DNA from: Lycorma delicatula
Taxonomy: Eukaryota > Arthropoda > Insecta > Hemiptera > Fulgoridae
Reading direction: 5' to 3'
DNA: 64,000 bases
NCBI RefSeq assembly: GCF_047948215.1
Contig: NC_134455.1
Location: 309,522,147-309,586,146, forward strand
A program made the translations under genes and the position numbers. This document shows, piece after piece, positions 50,929-62,632 of the stretch; positions within the stretch are counted from its first letter, which is position 1; each line of letters begins with the position of its first letter. Below the pieces are notes generated by a model. It was not told where the DNA came from, did no database searches, and worked only from the letters and a program-made list of their open reading frames with translations.

Positions 50929-51173
50929 CCCTTGGAACAATGAATAGATGTGTTGAATGACTATAATTGACTTGAACGAGGGAGAAAGCCCAACAGTAAT
51001 AAATTCCTCTATATTCCGTTTATTCTGGCTGATACTTTGTAACAGCTGTCGATTGATGATAATAATAAATTAATCATTATAACCTTCAAAAATTTCCATG
51101 TCTGTCCGAGACTCGAATCTAGAACCTCCAGATAAAACCCAAAGACTCTACCGACCACTCCGCCACGGAAATC
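50929..51173 (-). mobile_element. SINE family A variant, uninterrupted copy
   Basis: On the minus strand: head CCGTGGCGGAGTGGTCGGTA, B-box-like GATTCGAGTC, then ATCATCAATCGACAGCTGTT and the tail TTGGGCTTTCTCCCTCGTTC to CATTGTTCCAAGGG. It is the empty-site reference for the nested insertion at 47.5-48.1 kb. Confidence 0.75.
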
Positions 51174-52013
51174 AGTACTTTAAATTCAAGATTCTAAAAA
51201 GCTTTTTTGATTTATCTGTATTGAAATCTTTATTATGTATATTCCTAAGCTTGATCGAACAATTAAAAAATTATTATCCAGCTTTTCAAGTCTAGATATT
51301 TTAGTATATCTAATAATACAGGTTTTAGGTGGCAGATTAGGTTTAATATAACTTAGTAAAAGAGATGCCTTGTTTTTAGAACACAATGAGATTTAAAGAA
51401 AAACTAACAAATAACACATGTGTGGAAAACATATTAAAAGTTAACAATAAATATATTTAACTGAAGTGCACATAAAAATTCATATTAGCTGAGTTATTAA
51501 GTTTAATTAATAAAAAATCGTACTGATGTTGAAGCACATGAAATACGTTTAAAATTCAAAAATTACGAAACTGTTGAGCTAATGAAACATACAATTCCAG
51601 TTGCGTAATGCACGCGCACAATACATACTTGTAAATAGTACGAAGAATATATAACTACAATGACAATGAAAGATGGTTTTTATTTGTAATAATTTACAAA
51701 AAAAAACTGTTTCAACTTTAGCTGATATAAGCTAAATAAAATATTCTAAAGTTTTTAAAAGAATACAACTTTATTACGGAATTATAAGTAAAATAAAATG
51801 AAAAAAATACCCTTAAATTCTTGTTATACAAGTCAATATATATTGGAAATGCCTTGAGTAAGACATATACGAATCCTCTTATCTGCAGATTAAGGAACTG
51901 GTATAGGACAGTGAACTGTACAACCCACTCCGGCTGAGGAGGCTAAGCTTATCCCTTGAGACTGAAACACCGGAATTCCCTGGTCAGGCTAACAACTTAT
52001 CCTTTCTAGAAGA
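51174..52013. other. AT-rich noncoding
   Basis: The last 150 bp (51860-52013) have balanced composition but no recognised frame. Confidence 0.4.
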
Positions 52014-52047
52014 TTGCTCATGCGGATAAATTTGGAAACAGTAGAAC
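52014..52047. repeat. Short dispersed repeat, copy 1
   Basis: Contains a 27-bp stretch (52021-52047, beginning TGCGGATAAATTTGGAAACA) identical to 53651-53677. The preceding six bases TTGCTC are also shared. Confidence 0.85.
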
Positions 52048-52169
52048 TACTAGTAGAAAGTAGCTGGACACACCCGGTATGTCTATTATACAAATATAGT
52101 CTTGATAAACTAGTTACGTGTTTAATCCATCAAATTACGGATAGTTGTCTTAAAAAAAAATTACTGAAT
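52048..52169. other. Noncoding
   Basis: GTAGCTGGACACACC at 52070 resembles GTAGCCGGACACACTCC at 49907, suggesting another minor repeat. Confidence 0.3.
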
Positions 52170-52197
52170 AATATTTAAGTAATATTACTTAAATATT
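52170..52197. repeat. Perfect 28-bp AT palindrome with adjacent direct repeat
   Basis: AATATTTAAGTAAT and its reverse complement abut. The left half recurs at about 52208-52229 as a direct repeat. Confidence 0.9.
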
Positions 52198-52230
52198 AAG
52201 TAAATATTGAATAATATTTAAGTAATATTA

Positions 52231-53643
52231 TTACTACGGTAAGGGTTTATGATCGGTTTAATAACTAGTTAAAATAATTAATGCAGCTATAATATTATAC
52301 TTCATATACTTTAATTCTATAATTAAAAATACATAAGTTTTATATCTTATTCTCTTATAATATTATTTTTTAAAAATCATTTAAATGATATAAATTTTTT
52401 TTTTTACTAAAATGATAAAAAGTAAATCATTTCAATTAATTAAATTCATTCATCCAGTTATGCACAAGATTAGGTCGAATTATTTCTTAATCAAAGTTAA
52501 ACTTTTCTGTTATCAAATAAATACTAATGCTATTTCTCAATCGTTTTGTATCAATCCGTATAGTTATTATAAATACTCACTGTTCTACACTTTTATCAAA
52601 AACATCAAACGGAAATTAGACCTAATTAAGATGAAAAACATCAAATAATGAAATAAATTTTAAACATATGAATATAATTTATTATATTTGGTTAATTCTA
52701 TTAGATTTACATAATTTAAATCTATTCTATTTCGGCAATTTTCTTGAAAAGAATTTTAATTATCAATTAAAAAACAGAAGTAGATAAGAGACTAATTTAA
52801 AACAGATACAAATGAATTTAAACATGGTGATATATCCCTCTTGATCAGAAAAGTAATTTTTATGCATTATTTTATTTACCAAAATGCCAACATCAACGTT
52901 TGACGATTAAAAATATTTGTTATATATATATTTTAAAAAAGTAAGAAAAGTATAAGTAGATAAAAATTAGCATTTAATATTTTATGTAAATGTAGAATTG
53001 TAGAAAACTAAGTTTTTTTTTTGTATAATCTATTTAATAATAAAAGAATGTTTCTGTAGAAGGTTGCCTATCATTTTTCTACTTCGAATCACTTTTAATG
53101 GATAAAAATTTTTAAGCATACTCAAATTTTTACACAAATACTGACAAAAAATGAAAAGACATCTACTTTTATAAATCTGGATATTCTAGGAAAATAGTTC
53201 TAATCGTAACTAAAACACAACGTTTTGATTTTTTTTGTAACTCCATGCAAAATGTACAAGATGTTTTACCATTCAATAGACTGTAGTAAAATTCACATTT
53301 TATGTAAGTAAATGTTAATAGTAAAAAAAAAATTGAAAATATATGTAATTTCTATAGCTTTGAAAAATGGACAGATAAAATTATTAAAAAAAATTAAACT
53401 CAACTAAAAAAAAGAAAAATTTTTACTTTTTGTTTCATTAAAATCTATACTGTAGTTTTTAAGAAAACGTATGAAAAATATTTTGCTCATTATATCTAAT
53501 TAATCGATGTGATCTGTAGATTGTAAAATATTTTTGATAGTACTGTTCTTTGTCCTTTACTTGTGTTATAAATGATTTGGCTAATTCGTGAAACAAAGAA
53601 CCCGACCATTTTTCAGGACACTCACTGATATATATATGTGATC
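52231..53643. other. AT-rich noncoding
   Basis: Nothing recognised. Confidence 0.45.
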
Positions 53644-53677
53644 TTGCTCTTGCGGATAAATTTGGAAACAGTAGAAC
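53644..53677. repeat. Short dispersed repeat, copy 2
   Basis: Matches 52014-52047. On the minus strand it lies in a 107-codon open frame (53459-53782) that includes LFPNLSARARSHIYISECPE; no family is recognised. Confidence 0.85.
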
Positions 53678-54436
53678 ATTAGAAACACATAGAATATGTG
53701 ATGTATCTGGATTTGAATTTCTGTAAATCATTTTTTTTAATTTGAAAAATACATTAAAGCGATTTTTACCTTTTAGTAACAAATTTCGTTTTCTAACATG
53801 GTAAATAACTTTAATAAAAAAGGGAAAAAATAATTTTTGTAAACTGAATATTTAGAAAAAAAATTGTTTGATATTTCAACACTTAATTATCCTACTTAAT
53901 ATAAAGAAAAATATAGCGGTACTATCATTAAGGTTGAAGGTTGTAAAGCAGTTCTGATATATTAATTGTTTTGATCATTAATTCAGTGAACTGGTTGTTG
54001 GAACTAAACTATGTAATATGAAATTCCTGAATAAGATTACTTTGTTTTTAGAAACAATATGACTCGACTTAAAAGGGGTTAAATTTTATCAGAAAATCTT
54101 TTTAAAAATTTTCTCTTTTATGGGAAATACATCACTACCGGGTGAATTCATGTATGTCAGTTAAAAATACAAAATTGATTTTTTTTTTTGTTATAAATAT
54201 GTCACTTAGTCTCATTAATTTACGATTAAAATTAATACTGAATGCTTTGCAAAAATTGATTTGTTCCATTTTTAACTTTTTTATATTAATTCCATACTTT
54301 TAAGCGGTTCAATGAAAAAGAAATTACATGATTTTTTCCTTGTAAGTTGAAAGGAAATTGCATTATACTGAAAATAGTGTCCAGAGTTACATTATCAAAA
54401 TCTAGTTCCGACATGTTACTTTTACTGATGAGAAAT
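53678..54436. other. AT-rich noncoding
   Basis: Nothing recognised. Confidence 0.45.
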
Positions 54437-54540
54437 TGAAAATTTTTTCTATCTTGAAGTGAAGATCCCAGAGCCGTATCGAGAATCAAGTATAGGACCA
54501 TCAATTAGCAGTCTTCTGCTACTGGCTGAGCTTCCGAGGT
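54437..54540. other. Exon-like island, strand uncertain
   Basis: About 100 bp of near 48% GC in AT-rich DNA is open on both strands. Plus: KIPEPYRESSIGPSISSLLL after a pyrimidine-rich tract ending TTGAAG. Minus: ASSRRLLIDGPILDSRYGSG ending FTSR and TAG. Neither side has a convincing pair of splice sites. Confidence 0.25.
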
Positions 54541-56724
54541 TCTTATTGTATTTATAAAATACTATAATTTTATTAGTATCATAATACAATTTTTATAAAA
54601 AAATAATAATATCAGAAACTTGTATATAAAAATGAATAAGTATCCTCAAATTATAATACAAATATTAAGTCTGAACCCGGCGTCCATACTGAAACATAAT
54701 GCAACGCCATATCCTTAGAAATCACTTTATTAATCGGTTCTCTCTGGTAATACTACTGCCGAATAGTATAATCTATTACAAATTTCAATGACTAATTAAC
54801 TGAAAAATTCAATAACCTGTATTACATTTTCTAATTACTTTTGGTTATGTTAAAAATAATACAACAAATTAGTTTAAGAAAAAATCTAATATTTCAAAAG
54901 AGATACGGTATATTTTTTAAATTTCCAACAAAATTTATATAAAATAAATTTTTTACATTAACAAAAACCTTATTTGTGTAAAATAGTTTTATTCCACCTG
55001 TTGGTAGATTTTAGATAGAATTTTAAAAAGATTATACCGGTTTTTTATTGTTAAAAGGATTAAGGTAAATTAGTTGTTCTGATATCAATGTGTAACAAAT
55101 GTTTGATTAAAATAAATTTTTACAATATTTCAAATGCCGTCGTAATGATTGTCGTTGAAAATTCAAGTTTTAACTGTATATTTTAAAGCTGGCAGTGTAT
55201 TATTTGTAAAAAGGTAGGAAAACCGGTATTACGGGTGCCAAATATTCTAAAAGAAAAGAATTCAACACTGAGACAAGTATAATCGTAAAACAATAGTACA
55301 AGTAGAATTAGTTTAGAAAGCTTTAAAAATAAAAGAAACTGTCACCGTTTTCTGTTATAGTAAAATGTGGTATATAAAGCAATAGATTTTAATTATTTAC
55401 AAACTCAACTATATTTTTCTATTTAAAATATATATATAATATGTATATGTTATATTAGTTATAACTAATTTCATATACTGCGATTATTTTTATACTTTTG
55501 TTCATGTCATTTGTGATACATTTAATGATCGCTAAAACCTACATACTTAGTAAAGATATAGATTATAATATATTTTACAACGTACTATTTGAGATTTTTT
55601 CATAATTTCATCATTTCATTACCGTTAAACATTTGGCTAACGACTCAAATTTTGCCAAATACGAATAAATTCTATAAATTATTATGCACTACTGCTTCTT
55701 ACTTACACTAAATCGATAGAAAGATTAAGTAATTCTTTGAAACACTTTCAAAGAAAAATATATTTTGTTTCTATTTTGAGCTACCATTAACAATAACTTT
55801 TTCTTCTGATTTAAGGAAAAAGGTATATTATTATTGTTACAACAGGTAGTATTATTATGTTCTATTTTTGTAATATAGTATGTAAGAAAAATTGCGCCTC
55901 AGTTACTTAAATCGGTAATCCAGAAGCAGTAATAAGCAAAATTAATTTATATATTTTCATAATTTTCGTAATAATCAAAGTTAATATCATCATCGACTAG
56001 TTTTTCTGAAGTTATGTAAAACTTTGGTTAAAATCCAATTGTTTACATACAGTTCAGTTATATATTCCAATTTGACTCTGCGTCAGTGAAAGGAATACGA
56101 AAGATTATTTCTTTAAGAATCCTATATCTGTCTTCAAATGGCTCTTTAATTTCTGGAGAAACTTAAATATTTTTCTGTATATATTTAAGCTGCTCAACAG
56201 AAAATCATAATAGGAGTTTCCTTCTGAATAATATCCTGATTTCTTGAAGGAATGAGTGTCAGGATGGACGCCTGACACTTGAGGCCCACATATGGGTAGG
56301 ATTGGTTCTATATTTTCTATAAAATAAATTGTCCTTTCTTACCATCCACCCATTTTCTTACCGCATAATTTATTTATTTCTCTTTTGAACCTCTGTGAAT
56401 GTTGATAGGGTCCAACTAAGTTATTGATGAGAAGCTGGCAGTGGACCGATCAGTGACGTTTTTATTCAGTGGCTACAAAATAAATCTTTTGGTTGAATCG
56501 GCTGTAGGGTAAATCCGGGCTTTCTATTAATCTTAAATTACAAATACAATACTCATAGCATTTGTATTTGATGTCCACGTTACTATTGTTTTTTGTTAAA
56601 CGGCGTTTTATTAACTGTACTCTCAGAAAATTCTAACTGAAAATATCAACTGAAACCGAGCTTTAAATTTAAGTAAGTTTAATTAATTATTTTTTTTTTT
56701 TAAATCTGATATGGACACCACTTG
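54541..56724. other. AT-rich noncoding
   Basis: A hairpin with a 9-bp stem and 7-base loop lies at 56255-56279 (AGTGTCAGG / CCTGACACT). The patch 56230-56530 is balanced in composition but unrecognised. Confidence 0.45.
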
Positions 56725-57671
56725 ACTTCCTTGTACGCCTATTAAATTGCATATAGGTACACATTTTTTACAACAGTTCATTAACTTATTTCATTTGTAA
56801 GCGAGATACGATCCTCCAGTTCTTTAACAAAGTGGACAGTTACACAGAAAATTGAACATAAATATTTTCCTAGCATTTTATATTAGTTTATATATTAAAG
56901 TTCTTTCACGTCGCTCAAGTAGATACGTGGTATAAGTGAAAACGTGTCGGATCCGTAACCGCGTACACATCGGTTCAAATCCAACTTCATAAACATCTTT
57001 TTTTCTTTTTTTTTTATTAATTTAAATATATTGATTTATTATTAATTATCAACCTCTGATTGTAAAAATGTTTAAATTAAAATGAAAAGTACATTAAATT
57101 TTATTTCACTAATAACTTCTGTTTTTTCATATTTTTTTTGTAATTTTTGAATTATTATTTATTGTTAAAATTTAACAAAAAGTAAAATGCCCTTGCAAGA
57201 TCCAAATATTACATTAATTAAAATTTTATTTGGCTACAAATCTGGAACCAATGAAAATAAGTACCACTTATTTATAAGTTATCTTATTAACTTATATCGT
57301 TGAAAAGCTTTCAACAAGAGCTTATTACTGCAGTTATGAAAAAGTCTAAAATTCAAATGTTTCAAAATTGGAACCCCACTTTATTTAGAAGTCTGACTAC
57401 GCACATTTTTTGTCCAGTCGATTACAGTCAAAAGGGGAGGTGCACAAATAGATATTAGAACAGTCCTAAATACAGAATTTCAACTTTCTACTACTTATCA
57501 TTTTTGAATTATGCGAGATAAATACGTACGTACGTATGCACGTACAGACCTCCCGCCAAAACTAGTCAAAATGGATTCAGGGTTGGTAAAAATTGATATT
57601 TATGTTGAAATCTGCAAACCAACATTTTTCGCGATTGCAAGGAATACTTCCTTTACCTCGTACAAGGAAGT
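56725..57671 (+). mobile_element. Non-autonomous DNA transposon (947 bp) with 13-bp terminal inverted repeats and a tRNA-like interior
   Basis: It starts ACTTCCTTGTACG (56725-56737) and ends with the exact reverse complement CGTACAAGGAAGT (57659-57671). Inside, a block with TCGCTCAAGTAG and a B-box-like GGTTCAAATCC (about 56973-56983) looks tRNA-derived. The interior at 56.83-57.36 kb is repeated at 7.2-7.8 kb. Near the right end lies ACGTACGTACGTATGCACGT. No transposase is encoded, so mobilisation would need an enzyme supplied elsewhere. A composite of a SINE captured between inverted repeats is an alternative. Confidence 0.7.
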
Positions 57672-57954
57672 AAAAAGTAAGAAAAACTCTAAATTTTTAA
57701 TTTTATTTTTGACAATGTAAAAATAAAGATATATTCTTAATTTAAATAGTTTAAACTATCTATTATGAGTTAAACACAAAAGATGAAATGTAGAATAGGC
57801 ATTAGGAATTTATTATTATTTTTATTTATCCTGCTATATGTTGTTAAACTAATCAATCACAAACAGGATTTAGCTGTAAACAGAATAGAGGGAAAACAAA
57901 TCTTTTGCTATTCAACATCTCTCTTTTTAAATTATTTTTTATTTATTTTTTTTT
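57672..57954. other. AT-rich noncoding
   Basis: Nothing recognised. Confidence 0.4.
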
Positions 57955-59190
57955 AGCGGAGGACAAAAAACGCGTTCGCGTTATCATCGCCCGGGACAGA
58001 ACTATAACAAAATAATGCTCGAATAACAAAAATATTAATAAACAAAGATTAAAAAAATAATAATAATAAAAGAAACGTAATTATTAAAAACTAAAAATCC
58101 AAAAATCGAGGTAAATCCACAATGAAGTATTACATCAATAATCCAAACTAAAATAGTAATCGTAAAAAATTAGATACCTATCTAATTTTTTACGATTAAA
58201 AAATTATTAGTGAATGTTATTTGTAGTGTATGGTATTTGTATGTTTTTGTAATTAGTGTGTATGATATTTCTCAACAACATACTTCACAATCCAGCCCCT
58301 AGTTTAAACTTCCGACGTAAAGACGCATAAAATACGCGATTCACAAGGATGTGGTCACTGTTAGCTGGCAGTCGCAACGAGCACAAACGGGTGCATCTGT
58401 TTGAGTCATCAGATATCCATGAGTAAGCCTAGTGTTTCCTATTCGCAAACGGCAAAAAATACCCTCCTCTCGACAGTTACTTCTACATGAGGAGCTCCAC
58501 GGTGACACAGTATTCGTAACTGGATGAAGTTTATTGTTGATGGTAGCATTCTATTCACTTTGCCACTCATCATGAACCACCCTCTTCAGAAAACAGACAA
58601 GATCGTTCGAAACAACGCGACTGGTGAAAGGAGGCTGGAAACAAGACTCTTTTGCCGCACTATCAGCACGCTCGCTGCTGAAATTGTGGCTTGGAATCCA
58701 ATAGAAGCTCACAGTTGTATTACGTTGAGTCATTTGCTAAATAACACACTGAATCTCGCAGACAATAGGGTGTTTGGAGTACTTGTCACTAATCACCTGT
58801 ATGTCATTGATGGAATCTGAGCAGACAAGTACATGTCGAATTGTTAGGCTAATTATATTTAAGGCCTTATTAATAACATACAGCTCCACAACGAAAATAC
58901 TAATGATATTGGGAAGGCCAAAAACATCTATGTTCTGCTGCCAACCACAAAAGCACAACAAATAGAACTAACATTTTTGGAGCCGTCCGTATAAACTATA
59001 GTATCAGGATTCATTTTATTTATAATATTATAGAAAATTCTCGTTATATAACCAGATTTGTGTTCTTTCTATGATATCGACGGATCAAAACGGTAATTAA
59101 CGACAGAAGGTCACTAAGGGCCTTATCTAGTTTTAAAAATAACATAATAGACAATGCTTTATTAAATAGACATCATGTAATGACAATGTA
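57955..59190 (-). pseudogene. LINE remnant: RNase H domain, C-terminus and 3' UTR
   Basis: On the minus strand, in order: PDTIVYTDGSK (about 59005-58975) with the first catalytic Asp of RNase H; VVELY (about 58890) with the Glu; LVCSDS (about 58825) with the second Asp; YSKHPIVCEIQ; then VSFYWIPSHN and ERADSAAKES (58710-58650), the WxPSHxGIxGNExAD block with its Gly residues lost. A C-terminal segment follows (WSSSCRSN, RLRIGNTRLTHGYL, CARCDCQLTV), the cysteine-bearing end of I/Jockey-superfamily LINEs. The 3' UTR runs to TTTTTTGTCCTCCGC and an A-rich tail near 57955. Frames are broken in several places and the RT is absent. Confidence 0.85.
58157..58198. repeat. Perfect 20-bp-arm hairpin
   Basis: TAATCGTAAAAAATTAGATA (58157-58176) and its exact reverse complement (58179-58198) flank CC. 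It lies in the 3' UTR of the LINE remnant. Confidence 0.95.
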
Positions 59191-59929
59191 CTTTAATTTT
59201 TGAGGTTGAGTAGTCAGTGTCTTCAAGAATGTTAACCTAAGACTGGGTACGAATAAAATTAAACTGAGCTTTCTTGTAGATTTTTATTTACGAGTAATTC
59301 GCTGAAAAAATGGATGGGAATAAAAAGATTAAAAAATAATAAAGTGAACATGATTAACCTTGAAATTTATAAAACTTGTACACTAGGGTAAGATTTTTAT
59401 TTTTAATATTTATTTTTTTTAATATTTTACTATTTCCAATACCTACTGACATAAGTCCTTACCATTTATTTAAAAAAGTGTAAACTTTGAACAAACTAAA
59501 GTTTTTCTTACATTTGCGTGGAAAATGTCCCAAAACCCATATTGCCTTATATTAAGTACCATATAATTCTCTAATTAGAAGTAATTTACGTAATATAGCA
59601 TAACAAAGATCCGACCAGAAGAAAAAAAAAAATTATTTCAAATGAATTTCTATAAAAATTTTTTTTTTTAATGAAATTTAATAATATGGAATAATTGTAA
59701 AAACTACTCTGTTTCTTTACCACGATATTTGAATCCAAGTTATGATATACTGATCTATATTTAACATTTACCTTCTTTAAGATAACAGGATAAATTTTTT
59801 TTTTCTTTCTGTTGAATAGAGTTCATGCGTTAACACAACACGTTTGATGAGTTATTAAATCTTAAAAAAAAAAATGGAAAAATCCTGTAGTTATTAGAAT
59901 AAATTCGATAATTTAAAAAAATATTACAT
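59191..59929. other. AT-rich noncoding
   Basis: Nothing recognised. Confidence 0.4.
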
Positions 59930-60075
59930 AATCTGTCCAAAAAGAAGTGTAATGTAGTTACAGTACATGTATGAATGTTTGTTCCACCGCAGCAGCTCAA
60001 CGGCTGAACAGATTTAGATGTATGACCCGTGTTGGAATCCTTACGTACCGGGAGTGTCATAGGCTATATAAATAT
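59930..60075 (-). repeat. Interspersed repeat (pairs with 34.57-34.72 kb)
   Basis: The reverse complement carries CCTATGACACTCCCGGTACG, AAATCTGTTCAGCCGTTGAG, CTGCTGCGGTGGAACAAACA and CATTACACTTCTTTTTGGAC, in the order of the other copy. Confidence 0.75.
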
Positions 60076-60841
60076 GTATATATATGTTTAAATAAATTTA
60101 AAAAATTTGAAAACAAAATTATACTATATACAAATTCTATGCACAAAATTGTCGCCCCAACGCTCTTTAATTATCCTATTTTAAAGAAATATGTTTGTCA
60201 GCAATGGTTTTTTTACAGTCGTGCTTTTTAATATTTATCTCTTGTTTCAAACAAACCTACGGAAAATAATTGAACAACATTCACTATCGTCAGTAAAACT
60301 GTAATGTAAAAACAGGAACGAAAAATGTTTGCAAATGTGGAATGAACAGCTGGTCTACGCGTTCAGCGCTGTTCCCTTACCTAATCCACAGAGCGTACAG
60401 TGAACAAGTAACCTGAGCAGAATAATCTTACGTAGTGTATCTATTTTTTTTTACAGTTCGAAAAAACAGTATGAATCAGAGATAATATTTATTTTACTCA
60501 TATTTTATATTGTAGTAGTTTAAATATTTTATTTATTATTAATCATAGTTTAAATATTTTTTAGAAGCTTAGTTCAAACTTTACTTAAATTCATCTGTTA
60601 ATGATGTAATCCGGTTTTTTATTTTGACTAATAGTAATATCACAAAACTGCCAGTCTTAGAGAATGGATAAGAGTAAATAAGAAAATTAAGTTCAGCTTC
60701 TATCTTGTTTAAAGCAATACAAGTAAGATTTCTAAAAGTAAAGTAATGACTAAACGAAAAATATATTATCTCAATCGATTTTTTGTATTAGTAAACTACT
60801 AATTTTCATCAATATTTTTTAGCAGTATTGATAACATAACT
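60076..60841. other. AT-rich noncoding
   Basis: Nothing recognised. Confidence 0.4.
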
Positions 60842-60994
60842 AGGGATGCTATAGAACCAAGATAACTGTGAGTGAAATATATGTTTTTATAAGAGTAGTA
60901 TAATGAGATAATACAAGAGGGATGCTATAGAACCAAAATAACTGTGACTGAAATATATGTTTTTATAATGAGTAGTATAATGAGATAATACGAG
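60842..60994. repeat. Two tandem copies of a 76/77-bp unit
   Basis: Unit 1 is 60842-60917 and unit 2 is 60918-60994. Both start AGGGATGCTATAGAACCAA and end AATGAGATAATAC(A/G)AG. They differ at only a few positions, so the duplication is recent compared with the neighbouring repeats. Confidence 0.95.
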
Positions 60995-61189
60995 CGTTAG
61001 TTTTCATGTATTATCAAAATAAGATCAAAAGTTTTTTTTAAAGGGAAAATATTCTATTAAACATTATATTAGAAGCATATGAATGATTTTATAAACGTTG
61101 TAACAGAAAAGAATGAATTGAAGACTGGCAGTTTTATTGCGACGTAGAATATAACTGAAGTGGAATGGGTATAGTTACAGCACACGAAT
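60995..61189. other. AT-rich noncoding
   Basis: Nothing recognised. Confidence 0.4.

Positions 61190-61240
<51 letters not shown>
61190..61240. repeat. (CA)n(TA)n compound microsatellite
   Basis: About 10 CA units followed directly by about 15 TA units. Confidence 0.95.
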
Positions 61241-61241
<1 letters not shown>

Positions 61242-61490
61242 TACATACGGTGGGTTGAATGTAGGGAGCTAAGCGACTCGGATTATCCTTACCCTAGCGG
61301 ACTTCCCCCTCATTAGCAACCTGGCCTTCTTCACATACAGGGATAACACTAGGATTAGAGTGGTGGGGATTACGGGACAGTTGGTAGGGAGATACTATCT
61401 GGGATCCCCTCTTTCCATCGCAGGATGTGCGCCTGATAGCTTATCTGTATACTGACACCCTACGCTCAAACCGTGGACCAATAAATGATG
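61241..61490. other. GC-richer island, unclassified
   Basis: About 250 bp of balanced to GC-rich sequence begins immediately after the microsatellite. Frames are broken on both strands and no family is recognised. A microsatellite at one edge is common for retroposon tails. Confidence 0.3.
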
Positions 61491-62059
61491 AATTGGCCTT
61501 CCACTTTATTATTTACGTAATTCCTGTACAACCTAATTTTGTTTTATAACAAGTTTGCTTTATTAAAATATATTTTATTAGTAATAATTGTACGTGTCCG
61601 TTCTCAAATCACGAGATTGCATAAAACAGATGTGTAATAATGACGTGAAAGGGAAGCATCCAGTGAAACCTCCCAAGAAAATATAAAGGTTTAAACACAG
61701 TATAGTACAATAAAAAGTATAACTAATAAAAATATAACTAAGCGTTACAAATTACGAACAATTCAAAAATTAACTTTTAAGAACAAAAAAAAAAGTTAAA
61801 TGGTAACATAAATTAACGTAGGTATTAAGAACAAAATTAAATGGTTAACAAAACAAGCAATCGAGTATAAAAACATTGTCACCAGTCATACATGAGAAAA
61901 AAAGATGACATATAACAAATTAACACTGGTCACATATAAGAAGCAAAGTCAAAATTACGAAACTTAAACAGTTCATAAACAACAAAATAAAAGAATTCAT
62001 ATTACCAAATTAAAATAATTCCTAAATAGTATCAGCTAAATTTCATTAACAAAATGATG
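61491..62059. other. AT-rich noncoding
   Basis: Nothing recognised. Confidence 0.4.
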
Positions 62060-62230
62060 ATATTAACCGCACAACAGCCTCTAGATCCAATATATGCAGA
62101 CTTTTTGTCATCTCACATCTTGACTATTTTCCAATGAGGGATGTGAACTCCATCTAGGTAGATTCGTGGGCAAACACCCCTCTTCAGCGCAAACGTCACA
62201 TGACTCGACTTTGCATTTTTACTTTCTCTA
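62060..62230 (-). pseudogene. Jockey-like LINE reverse transcriptase fragment
   Basis: On the minus strand one frame reads KSSHVTFALKRGVCPRIYLD then GVHIPHWKIVK and a stop. This matches the segment after the RT active site in Jockey-type elements (K..HVTF.LR.G.CP...LNG..IP....VKYLG). Only about 50 codons survive. It could belong to the same insertion as the RNase H remnant at 58-59 kb only if 3 kb of unrelated DNA had entered between them, so I treat it as separate. Confidence 0.65.
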
Positions 62231-62632
62231 GCAACAATTTATTCAGAATATTAGCTAGTGTAAGGTTAACAGATGTAGTTGTATACCGCTGAAATCTTAT
62301 AGGTACTGAATACTTATAAATACTTTTATTAAACAAGGTAAAAAATTATTACCGTATTTTCCTCTGTAATAGAAATGTCCTATAATTGCCGTATTTTAAA
62401 ACTAGGAAAATGTGAGAAATGTTGAAATTGTTAAGTATACTGTGATGATACATTTTTATTATGCAATTTTTGGAAGTGACTTGTGTCCAGCCATTATGAT
62501 TATGATTAAACGATTAAGGTACTCTCATACATACATATATATTAGTTAGTTTTAACAATATATCGTTTGAAAAATGTATATAATATTCATTTAATTAAAT
62601 TTTTTCATTTATCTATAATCGATAAGTATATG
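62231..62632. other. AT-rich noncoding
   Basis: Nothing recognised. Confidence 0.4.

Noticed and set aside
53459..53782. 107-codon minus-strand open frame as a gene
   Set aside because: No recognisable family, and it overlaps a short dispersed repeat; more likely chance or transposon debris.
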